Assembly (NCBI GenBank): GCA_025618425.1
Contig: CM046841.1
Coordinates: 10,302,654 to 10,366,653, forward strand
Source: Heliocidaris tuberculata
Taxonomy: Eukaryota > Echinodermata > Echinoidea > Camarodonta > Echinometridae
Direction: 5' to 3'
DNA length: 64,000 nucleotides
The notes below the pieces were generated by a model that was not told the origin of the DNA, did not search any database, and worked only from the letters and a program-made list of their open reading frames with translations. Below, one piece after another: positions 45,185 through 55,720 of the stretch (position 1 is the stretch's first letter; every line of letters starts with the position of its first letter). The position numbers and the translations under genes are program-made.

Positions 45185-45800
45185 AAAATGCTTGAGCTCA
45201 GGGCACTTTTTTGGAGAAAAAGGGGCACCTACAAAGGGTGAACATAAAGCAAAAAAGGATCCATTTTGTGAGGGGGGAGGGGATGGGCATTGTTGCCGTT
45301 TTGCCTCCAGCTCCGCTGTCTTACATTGTAGTTGTATAGTAATACGTGTACCTGTTACTACATGAAACCGCATCGATTCTTTGAAGCTAGATATGGCTCT
45401 TTTTGTAAAGAAAAAAAAAGAAAAAAGAAAAAAGTTGGAAATATAGTTAAAAGGGGGCACTTATAAGAGGTAAAATGGGGAACTTATGAGAAGAGAAAAC
45501 GCGCACATGGGACATTAAAAGGGGCACTTATCAGAAGTAAAGAAGGGGCACTTTTCAGAAGCAGAAAAGGGCATATATTAGAGAGAAAAAGGGGCAATTT
45601 TTAGATTTGAAAAGGGGCACTTATCAGAAGGAGAAAAGAGTACTTATTGGAGAGATAAGATGGCAATTATTTGATTTAAAAGGGGACACTTTTCAGAAGG
45701 AGGAAAAAGGGCACTTATTGGAAATGAAAAAGTGCACTTCTAGTAGTGAAAGGGCACTTATCAGAGAGAAAGGAGGTATTTTTCAGAAATAAAAGTCCCC
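45185..45800. repeat. GGGGCACTT minisatellite, locus 1
   Basis: Irregular ~25-35-bp units of the type AAAGGGGCACTTATCAGAAG. The same unit occurs inverted at 48500-48665 and 51165-51400. The 61-codon frame at 45607-45792 is the repeat. Confidence 0.75.
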
Positions 45801-46384
45801 TGCTTGAGCTAAAAACAAGTGATTGCTTATTCGAAATATTCTTTGATAAAAAACAAACAAACATGTACTACAACTGCATTATATTTAATACCTAAGTGCA
45901 TCTTATGACTGTCGTATTTGCTTATAATCGTAATTCATATTTTTCTCAACGATTTTCTGCAATCATTTATTCATCTTTTTGTATATACAGAAATGAGACA
46001 GGGTATATTTTGTTTGTCAAAACTGTACTCACATAACAATAAATACCGATAATACACATAGGCCTGAAAATGATTTTGAATAATAATTATAAATACTGTA
46101 GATAATGAATATTATATAAATATAAATAACAATTATTCATTATAAAGTAGATCTATCATGTATGGCACTGGGCTCTTTATAAATCTGTTAATTTTCAAAT
46201 TCAAATTCAAATTCGTATTTATTTCATTTCCAACAGAAAGAAAAGACAATGGCATTACAGATATTATTACAGAAAATATGAAAAATATATGTACAAATTC
46301 ATTTTTTCTTGATAAGTTTACAAGACAAAGTACACTGAACATATAAATGAATTATGAATAGAAATTCTTAATTTCTGAGGAAAT
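45801..46384. other. AT-rich spacer, no gene seen
   Basis: Very AT-rich with runs such as TATAAATATAAATAACAATT; no domain or repeat family recognised. Confidence 0.45.
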
Positions 46385-46432
46385 GTGGGGGATCCACTAA
46401 AAAGCAGTGCTTGTAATTTGTGGATCCCCCAC
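46385..46432. repeat. 13-bp inverted repeat
   Basis: GTGGGGGATCCAC (46385-46397) and its exact reverse-complement GTGGATCCCCCAC (46420-46432) with a 22-nt loop. Confidence 0.85.
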
Positions 46433-46730
46433 TTTGCAATTGTATTGGGTGTATTTTTTCGTGTTTCTTAAACTATAGCGGCTTTATTGCTTTTTCACAA
46501 GCCATTTTGAAGCAAATAAGCTTTTCTCCAGAGTGTGTGCGAACGCAAGACATATTTTTTCTCTTATTTGCTCAAGGGTCATTAAACTACAAGTTGCTAA
46601 CACACATGGGTACGGTATGTAGTTTCTACCCATAATGATTCTGCACGCTCTTTTTTTGAAGTGATTCAAGTGCATTGATTTGCTGTTTTATGAGAATCCC
46701 ATTAAACACAGGGCACCGTATTCACACCGT

Positions 46731-47152
46731 AGACCCAACTCCGGAAAACAGAGCACAGGCTTATACTCCGAAAATGGCGTATAACGCGCAATAAATTTTG
46801 TGCACAAAAAGGCATGAAGAAAAATCCTGCAAAGTCGACCTGCTGCTGATATATATTTAAAAAAAAAAGAAAAAAGGAAATAATGCTGTAGATACATTTA
46901 TTTCAAATGTTTGTCATTTGAAAGTTATTTCATGTGACGAATCATTTCAAGGACTTGGAAGGTAATCAGGTAATTTAGACGCAGCATTATTTTTAAACAA
47001 ATAAATATCATCAGCACGTTGACTTTGTAAGATTTTCGCCATGCCTGTTGTACACACTGCTTCACACTTAACGATGAGGGCTCTATATTCACCGTGCGGT
47101 ATACGCCGTTCTTGGAGTATATACCTGTGCTCGGTTTTCCGGAGTTGGGTCT
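46731..47152. mobile_element. ~420-bp inverted-repeat element inside the LINE
   Basis: Starts AGACCCAACTCCGGAAAAC and ends with its reverse complement; inverted similarity extends about 55 bp (GAGCACAGG, TATACTCC, GGCGTATA). It splits the LINE reading between GYVR and CEYGALC. No ORF, target duplication not resolved. Confidence 0.65.
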
Positions 47153-47499
47153 GACTGTCTTACATACCCTTTAAATATAGTTAGAGGGTCTTCTAAAGGT
47201 AGGTTGAATGTCTTCAGTCTTCTCAGTATGTAGAGTTTTTTATTGCATCTTTTCAAGAGATCATTAATGTATTTGTCCCATTTTAAATCATTCTGTATTA
47301 TCAATCCTAGTAAACTGATTCTACAGTTCTTAGGTGAACGTCAGCAACAGACAGTGCTTCCAATTGTACTGGTTCCTTACTCAATAAGACTTGCATTGCT
47401 AAACATTTTGAGGCATTAAGTTTCATATCATTCCTACTGGACCATTCCTGCAAATTACAAAGTTCCTCTTGCCACTTAGAAGGTTCACACATTTTCCTG

Positions 47500-47865
47500 C
47501 TTTCTACTATAGATATGGTGGTGGATCCAGTGTCCGAACACTTTTCAGAAAATCAACTATAGCAAATAAAATATCAAACGAATATCTGTCAAACTTACAT
47601 AATGAATGCTCAAAGTCCTACAGAAAAAGAAGTTGTGGAATTTTAAAAAGACAACGTAGATTTAATACGATATTGGTCCCTTGAAAAAGGTACTGTATTT
47701 CCGAACGTGTGAAACCTATGGGGGAAAAAGACACAACCTTTGTTTCAATAGTGTGGTTTTCATACGCGTAATCCCACGCGTATGAAAACCCATTTTAGGC
47801 GCTTAACTGTACACGTTCGGTAATACAATCTGTTCGGAATTACAATCCTTGACTATACATCGTCA
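47500..47865. mobile_element. second insertion in the LINE, with 14-bp hairpin
   Basis: Sequence between the YVDDV segment and the LQEWSS segment that does not fit the RT ORF. It contains a perfect hairpin, 47755-47768 GGTTTTCATACGCG with 47777-47790 as complement, and two direct or inverted CCGAACGTGT/ACACGTTCGG motifs (47701, 47810). Boundaries are approximate. Confidence 0.5.
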
Positions 47866-48337
47866 ACATATTTAAAGTAAGGAATTGCACAGTTTTTACA
47901 TGCATCATTCATGAGTAGGAAGAACAGTATTGGTCCAAACTTGGTTCCCTGCCGAAACCCCAGTATTTATGACATTCCAATTTGATTTTTCACCACTATA
48001 TCTTATACAATGCAGTCGATTGTCTAAGAAAGTCATAATCCAGTTAACAAGGCAAGGTCTCACTCAAAAGTTTAAAACTTTTTGAACCAGAACCCCTTGA
48101 TTAATCCTATCGAAAGCTTTAGAAAAATCTGTCATTAATATTACTGATGTAGATTTTGCCCTTTTTGCGTTCTCCGTTATTTGGTGAATCAAGCCAATGA
48201 GGTATTGTGTCGTCGATAATCCTTTACGATTTCCAAACTGGTGCATGTGGCAATCAAGATTCCTAGTAATGTCCTTTAACAACCACTTGGCTATAAAGGA
48301 CTCTGCTATTTTCGCGAAATAACTTGTCAGGGCTATT

Positions 48338-48452
48338 GAACCTCTAATATGCTTTGTAAACCAGGCATGTTGTTTACACATTTATTTCTATGCAATGAAT
48401 TAATTGTAAATTCACAAAATAGAAAGGAAGCACTCAACCCATGTGTCTATGT
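48338..48452. repeat. ~115-bp duplicated segment, copy 1 (empty site)
   Basis: Contains ACCAGGCATGTTGTTTACAC and AGAAAGGAAGCACTCA and ends at GTGTCTATG. The same segment is at 48998-49113, where a MITE interrupts it after CTAT. It overlaps the 5' edge of the LINE fragment. Confidence 0.7.
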
Positions 48453-48499
48453 TTTAAACGTTGGCGTCTCGCCGGGGGCCAAGAAAGGGTGACTATTCT

Positions 48500-48665
48500 A
48501 CTTGTAATAAGTGCTCTTTCCCCCTTCTGATTAGTGCCTTTTTTCAAATCTAATAAGTGCCCCCTTTTCTTTCCATTCAATACCTTCCCCCTCCTGATAA
48601 GTGCCCCTTTTTACTTCTGATAAGTTCCACTTTTCCTTTCCATGAAGTCCATTTTCCCCTCTTGA
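48500..48665. repeat. AAGTGCCCC minisatellite, locus 2 (inverted)
   Basis: Units such as TCTGATAAGTGCCCCTTTT, the reverse complement of the units at 45185-45800. Confidence 0.7.
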
Positions 48666-48997
48666 TATTTGTGTAATTAACTCATGAATGGTAGATTTCA
48701 GCATGGCATTCACATTGCCCTCTGTTATGTCTATTCAAACAGGTGCAGATGGACAATGGGTGTGTTTACATAATCCTGACAATATAGTTTGATTATTTTT
48801 GAGAAAGCATTATTATTTTTTTTTACAATTCAGTAACTTACTATTGAAATGATCATTTGACACCAAATTGCACTCCAAAAAGGGTACATTACTCAAAATT
48901 GTACTACGTTAATTTGACTTGAATTGAATGAGACACTTTGGACAAACTATGGACCCCTTTATTTTCCACGGTTCGCTTCATTTTCAGATTGATTTTA
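48666..48997. other. spacer, no gene seen
   Basis: AT-rich, about 330 bp, no ORF or repeat recognised. Confidence 0.4.
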
Positions 48998-49113
48998 TTG
49001 GATCTCTAATATGTTTTGTCAACCAGGCATGTTGTTCACAAATTTATTTCCATACAATAAATTCATTGTAGATTCACAAAATAGAAAGAAAGCATTCACA
49101 CCCACGTATCTAT

Positions 49114-49566
49114 CCCCCTGTTCAGACACAAAACGTTTATACCGAAACTCGATAAAAAAACGTCGTATAAGATTTTCATCGTATAGCCTACGGACCGTTC
49201 GGACACATATCTCGACCGATTAGAAAAACATTGTATAGATGCGCAGTTTTCCACTGCGCATGTTGTTATGGTCGCCGCTAGTCCCTGCCCCCTGGTAAGG
49301 ACACCTTTCGCGCGCGCTCACGTTAAGCCCCGCCCAGTTATACCGTTCTATGGTCGCCATACGTTCAGACACACACGGAAAGGTGATTCGTTATCGAGTT
49401 CTAGTTCGAAACGATGCTCTGACCCCAGTTTCATTATACGACGTTTCGTTATACGACGTTCGTTATACGACGTTTCGTTAGTCAGCGTTCAGACACATAA
49501 ATCCACAAAAATTCATCGTATAGCTATACCGTTTTGGTATAAATTTTTTTGTGTCTGAACACCCTG
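49114..49566. mobile_element. 453-bp MITE with TAT duplication
   Basis: Inverted ends share TGTTCAGACACAAAA and TTTATACC; TAT at 49111-49113 and 49567-49569 flanks it. The paralogous segment at 48448-48452 has one TAT and no insertion. A 3-bp AT-rich target duplication suggests a PIF/Harbinger-type non-autonomous element. Inside are repeated TTATACGACGTT units and a CG-rich centre (49300-49330). Short frames inside are not genes. Confidence 0.75.
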
Positions 49567-49579
49567 TATGAATTAAACA

Positions 49580-50520
49580 CTGACGTCTCATCATGCACAT
49601 TATTTCCTTCTCTGAGCACCTAGTGACGTGCTATTCCATTAACCTGCTTTCTATAAATGAGCCTCAATGCTTGGAATCCAGTTTGCATACGTTACTTTTT
49701 GTTATGTCAGGCAAGCCTCGGGCAAGCTTTCAGGTTGTCAAGAACAACCTTTGTTTGAGAGGTATGTATACAATTTGAATAAATTACCGAACCGGTCTAT
49801 TGGCGGTAGAGAAAAAGTAGATAGAGATGTAGAAGTGAAAAAATAATTGATTCCTTGCTTGTTTCGGGTCTCTCACGATAGACATTTTTTTTTCCAATAC
49901 CATGACACGATGATTACAAGTCAAGGGAGTCCTAAACTCTCAATAGACCGGTTCTGTAATGTATTCAAATTTTGCACATTTCTTCTCTGAGCACCTAGTG
50001 ACGAGCTATTCCAACCTGCTTTTTATAAATGAGCCTCAATGCTTGGAATCCAGTTTGCATACCTTACTTTTTGTTATGTCAGGCAAGCCTCGGGCAAGCT
50101 TTCAGGTTTTCAAGAACAACCTTTGTTTGAGAGGTATGTATACAATTTGAATAAATTACCGAACCGGTCTATTGGCGGTAGAGAAGAAGTAGATAGAGAG
50201 AGAGAGGTGAAAAGATAATTGATTCCTTGCTTGTTTCGGGTCTCTGACGATAGACATTTCTTTCCAATACCATGACATGATGATTACGAGTCAAGGGAGT
50301 CCTACACTCTCAATAGACCGGTTCTGTAATATATTCAAATTTACGCACATTTCTTCTTTGAGCACCTAGAGACGAGCTATTCCATTAACCTGCTTTTTAT
50401 AAATGAGCCTCAATGCTTGGAATCCAGTTTGCATACATTACTTGTTGCTATGTCCGGCAAGCCTCAGGCAAGCTTTCAGGCTTTCAAGAACAACCTTTGT
50501 TTGAAAGGTATGTAACAAAT
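49580..50520 (+). repeat. three ~370-bp tandem units with TATA/ATG/donor modules
   Basis: Each unit contains, in order, a TATAAAT (49652, 50024, 50398), CCAGTTTGCATAC ~26 bp later, an ATG (49704, 50076, 50450) and exactly 58 nt further a splice-donor-like G|GTATGT (49762, 50134, 50508). The 19 codons read MSGKPRASFQVVKNNLCLR, MSGKPRASFQVFKNNLCLR and MSGKPQASFQAFKNNLCLK, without indels. Units 1 and 2 also hold a ~200-bp segment bounded by inverted copies of CCGAACCGGTCTATTG. I do not recognise the peptide; these may be tandem promoter/first-exon modules of an unknown transcript or just a repeat. Confidence 0.6.
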
Positions 50521-50639
50521 TTTACATTACCGAACCCGTTTATTTAATGCTTAAGCTGTGTATGCATGAACTCAGTGCCCAACACAACTATTATGTACTT
50601 TTTGTATTTTTTGTATTTGTGGTTTCTTCTGTTTTTCAT

Positions 50640-50726
50640 TTTAAGCGCATAGGGACATGCTATCCTGCAATGTGTTAAGCGCTATAAAAGAACCGAGTAT
50701 TATTATAATTATCATTATTATTGGCC
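50640..50726 (+). mobile_element. LINE/SINE 3' tail
   Basis: TTAAGCGCATAGGGACATG...GTTAAGCGCTATAAAAGA...followed by an ATT-rich repeat. It is closely similar to the 3' end of the LINE at 60967-61418 (read on minus), which ends GCGCTATATAAACG plus ATT repeats. Body absent, so severely 5'-truncated. Confidence 0.65.
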
Positions 50727-51110
50727 TGCAGACATGCATTGATTATACTTGACCTGCCGTGAATTTCGAGGGCACACACCAACAAGCTATAATTCAAATT
50801 TCAATGTTGACATTGTTGAAAGGAAACAAACCAGAAACTGGAATTTGTTTTTCATAGTCCCGCTCAATAGACATGCACTCATTGGAATTTTAAAGCATCC
50901 ATATTCCTTTTTACCTCAAACAGCAGCTACCACAACTGTATCAACAAGAAAAATCATTTAAAGGATTTTGACTACTTCTCAAATATATCTTTATTTATTA
51001 CATTTTTTTGTCACCGCTCATTAACTTTTAGTTTCTTCTCTACTTCCTCGTACAACCCATAAGGAAGAAATGATGTACTGAAACAAACATTTCCGTATCC
51101 TTTTTTTTAA
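50727..51110. other. spacer, no supported gene
   Basis: A 70-codon open frame (50749-50961) has no ATG start and no domain I know. Otherwise AT-rich. Confidence 0.4.
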
Positions 51111-51111
51111 C

Positions 51112-51400
51112 CAGAGGCGGCGCTCCGGGGGGGGGGGGGGGGGGACAGTGCCCCACCCCACTCACTTTTTAAGCACCCACAAAGTGCCCCTTTTCACTCT
51201 GATAAGGGCCCCATTTTCTTTTAAATAAATTACTTGTTATAAGTGCCCTTTTCCCTCCTGAAAAGTGCCCCCTTTCAAATCTGATGAATCCCCGGCCATT
51301 TTTACTTCTGATAAGTTCCACTTTCCCTTTTCATTAAATCCCTTTCCCCCTCTTGTTAAGTGCCCCTTTTCAAATCTGACGAGTGCCCATTCTTTATGAG
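51112..51400. repeat. G run and AAGTGCCCC minisatellite, locus 3
   Basis: AGAGGCGGCGCTCC, then an 18-G run (~51128-51145), then units such as AAGTGCCCCTTTTCACTCTG, the same family as 48500-48665. Confidence 0.7.
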
Positions 51401-51745
51401 AGACCACTGAGTGTTCATTGAGCGCTCATTGCGCAGTCAAAGGTGCTCTCTGAGAGACCAACTTAAATCCCTGAGAGATGCAGCTGCGACCAACGGAGAT
51501 CACTGAATGACCAAGAGAGTTCACTGAAAGACCACTGAAAAAATGTTTTGGGCGGAAAATTCACAAAAAATGTTGCGTTTGTTGAGAGATTGCCGAGAGA
51601 CCACTGAGAGACTGTTATATGAACCAGTTCAAAACTTGATGGAGACCATGGAGACCATCATAGAGATCACTGAAAGATCATTGAGAAACCATGAAAGACC
51701 TTAGAGGTCATTGATAGCTCTCTAAAAATCTGTTGATTGGTTGGG
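51401..51745. repeat. degenerate GAGAGACCACTGA short tandem repeat
   Basis: Repeated motifs GAGAGACCA, GAGATCACTGAA and GAAAGACCACTGA in irregular spacing; no ORF. Confidence 0.6.
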
Positions 51746-51767
51746 AGATCTGTCATTCTTAAAAATT

Positions 51768-52010
51768 AATTGAGTTATTTGTTTATTTGTTTATTTATTA
51801 TTATTATCATTATTATTTTATTCTTTTTATTTTATCGATTTTTTTCAAAATTTATTTTATTTATTTGTTATTTTTATTTATTTTATTTTATTCATTTATT
51901 TATTTGTTTATCTATTTATTTATTTTTTATTTTTTTTTTATTTTTTTTATTATTATTATTATATTATTATTATTATTATTTTTTTTTTTTTTTGGGGGGG
52001 GGGGGGGGAA
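51768..52010. repeat. TTTAT/ATT-rich simple repeat ending in G run
   Basis: T-rich TTTATTTATTATTA sequence, a long T run and a 14-16-G run at ~51994-52008. The hydrophobic 99-codon frame here is an artefact of T-rich codons. Confidence 0.85.
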
Positions 52011-52395
52011 TTCAATGGTCTCTCAACGGTATCGCCTCTGTGGAAAGGGGTATTAATTATGAGGGGTAGTTTGGTTCTATTTATTAAAAATCTTGAACTT
52101 TTATCCAAGTATTAAAATACCTTTTCTATCAAAGTATTTGTAAAGATGACTAGTTTAAAGGGTACCTGAGGCCTGAAAAAATAATTTGTATATAGTAAGC
52201 TTACAAAAAATCAACCCCAGAAAACTTAACACGACATTCAACAGTGACAGCATACAGGAGATATTGATTTTTGAAAATAAAATACCCCAAAAAATAATAT
52301 AAATAAGACTTGAGCACAGACTTGTCGATCGATCACGATAGCTCACCTAACGATATATATCGATTCAGGAACGTCTTCACTTGGAGGTGAAGGAG

Positions 52396-52468
52396 GTGCC
52401 GTGGTCCAGGGGTTTAAGGCGCTTGACTGGAGATGCGAGGATCGGGCGTTCGATCCCCGGCACGGCAC
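52396..52468 (+). tRNA. tRNA-Ser(GGA)-like SINE head
   Basis: 73 nt with a perfect 7-bp acceptor stem (GTGCCGT / ACGGCAC), A-box-like GTGGTCCAGGGG, a loop CTGGAGA with GGA at the anticodon position, and a B box GCGTTCGATCC. There is no long variable arm as in a true tRNA-Ser. It is followed by CCCTTGAGCAAGGCA and an A-rich tail at ~52575-52605, so it is best read as the head of a SINE spanning about 52387-52605. Confidence 0.65.
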
Positions 52469-52609
52469 TTATGCCCTTGAGCAAGGCATTTTATCTACAT
52501 TGCTCTTTTATCGTAAATCAATAAATGAAGTGCTATAGGCATATTGATACCAGCGTGGGCATGTGTGTTATTTAAAAAAAACAACAAACAAACATAAAAA
52601 CTTTCAATT

Positions 52610-55600
52610 TTCGATTCGATAAATGTATTTTGCGACTTAGTTCTAATTCATTTGTTGTTTCATTTGGTCTGTAGATTCTTTGTAATTTATGCGCCAAACC
52701 AATTTTCTATTCGATTTAAACGTTTTGTGTCGAATACTTGATTCATCTGTTGTTTTGTTTGGGTTGTAGATTCTCCATAAATTATGCGCCAACTGTATTT
52801 TCAGTTCAATAAAAACAGTTTACGTTGTATACTTCATTTATTTGATGTTTTATTAGGGGTGTATATTATCCATTAGTTACGCGCCAAATCAGTTTCTAAT
52901 TGATAAAAAAACATTTTGCGTTGTATACTTCATTCATTTCATATTTTATTTGGGTTGTATATTATCCCTAAGCTAAGCACCATATCAATTTTCGATTCGA
53001 TATATGTCTTTTTCGTCTTAGTTCTAATTTATTTGTTGTTTCATTTGGTCAGTAGATTCTTTGTAATTTATGCGCCAAACCAGTTTTATATTCGACATAA
53101 ACGTTTTGTGTTGAATACTTGATTCATTTGTTGTTTTATTTGGGTTGTACATTCTCCATAAATTACGCGCCAAATTATTATTTTCATCTCGATAAAAATA
53201 TTTTGCGTTGTATACTTCATCCATTTCATATTTTATTTGGGTTGTAGATTCTCCATAAATTACGCGCCAACTGAATTTTCAGTTTGATAAAAACAATTTG
53301 CGTTGTATACTTCATCCATTTCATATTTTTTTGGGGTTATATATTATCCATAAATTACGCGCCAACTGAATTTTCAGTTCGATAAAAACAGTTTGCGTTG
53401 TATACTTCATCCATTTCATATTTTATTTGGGTTGTATATTATCCCTAAGTTAAGCGCCATATCAATTTTCGATTCGATATATGTCTTTTGCTTCTTAGTT
53501 CTAATTTATTTGTTGTTTCATTTGGTCAGTAGATTCTTTGTAATTTTTGCGCCAAACCAATTTTATATTCGATTTAAACGTTTTGTGTGAATACTTGATT
53601 CATCTGTTGTTTTGTTTGGGTTGTAGATTCTCCATAAATTACGTGCCAACTGAATTTTCAGTTTGATAAAAACAGTTTGCGTTGTATACTTCATTTATTT
53701 GATGTTTTATTTGGGTTGTATATTATCCATTAGTTACGCGCCAAATCAATTTCCAATCGATAAAAAAACATTTTGCGTTGTATACTTTATTCATTTCATA
53801 TTTTATTTGGGTTGTATGTAATCCCTAAGTCCAGCGCCAAATCAATTTTCGATTCGATTTATGTCTTTTGCGTCTTAGTTCTAATTTATTCGTTGTTTCA
53901 TTTGGTCAGTAGATTCTTTGTAATTTATGCGCCAAACCAATTTTATATTCGACATAGACGTTTTGTGTTGAATACTTGATTCATTTGTTGTTTTATTTGG
54001 GTTGTACATTCTCCATAAATTACGCGCCAACTGAATTTTCAGTTCGATAAAAACAGTTTGCGTTGTATACTTCATTTATTTGATGTTTTATTAGGGGTGT
54101 ATATTATTCATTAGTTACGCGCCAAATCAGTTTCTAATCGATAAAAAAACATTTTGCGTTGTATACTTCATCCATTTCATATTTTATTAGGGTTGTATAT
54201 TATCCATTAGTTATACGCGCCAAATTAATTTCCAATCGATAAAAAAAAAAAAAAAATAGTGTTGTATACTTCATCCATTTCATATTTTATTAGGGTTGTA
54301 TATTATCCATTAGTTATACGCGCCAAATCAATTTCCAATCGATAAAAAAAAAAAAAATTAGTGTTGTATACTTCATCCATTTCATAGATGGGCTGATAAA
54401 ACCTCGTATCTCAAAAAAACTAAATTTTCAGGAGAGCGAAAAAACATTCTTATTTTAAAAAAATATGTGAATATTCTATGTTATTTGTACTAAATACTGT
54501 GTTTGATAATTAAATCAATATGAGGTGGTTGGAATGTGCAGTAGATGATTATGAAGCGGGTAAAATGAGTTACAAGGTTTTGGCACCAAAAAAAAAAAAA
54601 AAAAAAATCATAAAAAAAGATACGAGGTTTTTGTACAAATGATGAATTTTGATATTTTATAAGGATATGCAACTCACCATGCTCTATTATGACTATTAGA
54701 AGATAAATTACACCTTACACTTCACATTCATGAACAAAAAGAGTAATTTTAACCTGCAAAAGGGTGATTTCACCCCAAAAATGAGATACAAGGTTTTATC
54801 CACCAAGCATACATGATGTTCATGGGCTGTTAAAACCTCGTATCTCACAAACCCTGAAAATTTTAGTAAAATGAAAAAAATAATCTTCATTTCAAGAAAC
54901 CATGTGTGTAGGCAATTTTATTTGAACCTTAAACAATGTTTGTTAATAATTTGGATTATATGAAGTGGTTAAAATGCATTAAAAATAATTTAGAAGGCAG
55001 GAAATGGAGTTACGAGGTTCGTGCACTAGACCAAAGTGGAATAAAAAGTTGAGATACAAGGTTTTTGAAGAGATATTTAAAAAATGTTTTTTTAAAGATA
55101 TGCAACTCCTGGGGTTATCAGGAGATGAATTACACTTTAAACATCACATTTATTTAAAAAAATCATTTTCACAAAAATTTGAGATACGAGGTTTTATCAG
55201 CCCATCGACGAGTATATTATCCATTAGTTATACGCGCCAAATCAATTTCCAATCGATAAAAAAAAAAAATTAGTGTTGTATACTTCATTCATGTCATATT
55301 TTATTTGGGTTGTATATTATCCATTAGTTACGCGCCAAATCAACTTCCAATTCGATAAAAAAAAAAACATTTTGCGTTGTATACTTCATCCATTTCATGT
55401 TTTATTTGGGTTCTATATTATCCCTAAGCTAAGCACCAAATCAATTTTCTATTCGATATATGTATTGTGCGTCTTAGTTCTAATTTATTTGTTGTATAAT
55501 TTGGTCTGTAGATTCTTTTAATTTATGCGCCCAATTTTCCATTCGATAAACATTTTGTGTTGTATACTTCATCCCTTTCATGTTTTATTAGGGTTGTATA

Positions 55601-55720
55601 TTATCCATTAGTTATGCGCCAAATCAATTTCCGATCGATAGAAAACATTTTGCGTTGTATCCTTCATTCATTTGTTGTTTCATTATGGTTGAATATTATC
55701 CGCAAGTTCCGCCCCATATC
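52610..55720. repeat. ~95-bp satellite
   Basis: Units contain TTGCGTTGTATACTTCAT, TTTTATTTGGGTTGTA, ATTATCCATTAGTTACGCGCC and AATCAATTTCCAATCGATAA. Starts of GTATACTTC or GAATACTTG lie ~92-98 bp apart (52828, 52925, 53212, 53304, 53401, 53683, 53781, 54066, 54163 ...). A ~380-bp higher-order period is visible (53401 and 53781). Interrupted at 54387-55206 by an inverted-repeat element. Repeated frames MRCILHSFHILFGLY are the repeat. Confidence 0.85.
54387..55206. mobile_element. 820-bp inverted-repeat element pair nested in the satellite
   Basis: Outer ends are exact complements over 26 bp, beginning GATGGGCTGATAAAACCTCG and ending at CAGCCCATC (55206). Internal near-copies of the same ends (GAGATACAAGGTTTTATCC at ~54782; CATGGGCTGTTAAAACCTCG at ~54823) suggest two ~400-bp elements side by side. 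The motif GAGATACGAGGTTTT-like recurs inside. No ORF. Confidence 0.7.

Larger units (their letters stand above)
46440..48400 (-). mobile_element. decayed CR1/L2/Jockey-like LINE with nested insertions
   Basis: Minus-strand pieces of a single RT ORF lie in order: SIALTSYFAKIAESFIAKWL...HQFGNRKGLSTTQYLI...VILMTDFSKAFDRINQGVL (48381-48064), GTKFGPILFFLLMND and YFKYVDDV with the catalytic Asp pair (~47960-47875), LQEWSSRNDMKLNASKC (47440-47390), IIQNDLKWDKYINDLLKRCN with LYILRRLKTFNLP and GYVR (47304-47160), then CEYGALCLMGFS and FKKRACRIIMGRNY...LEQIREKICLAFA (46720-46490). Frameshifts and stops separate them. Two insertions (46731-47152 and ~47500-47865) break the ORF. The exact clade cannot be fixed by eye. 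Confidence 0.8.

Noticed and set aside
51770..52069. A 99-codon highly hydrophobic frame resembling a membrane protein.
   Set aside because: It is T-rich simple sequence (TTTATT, T runs) and runs into a G run.
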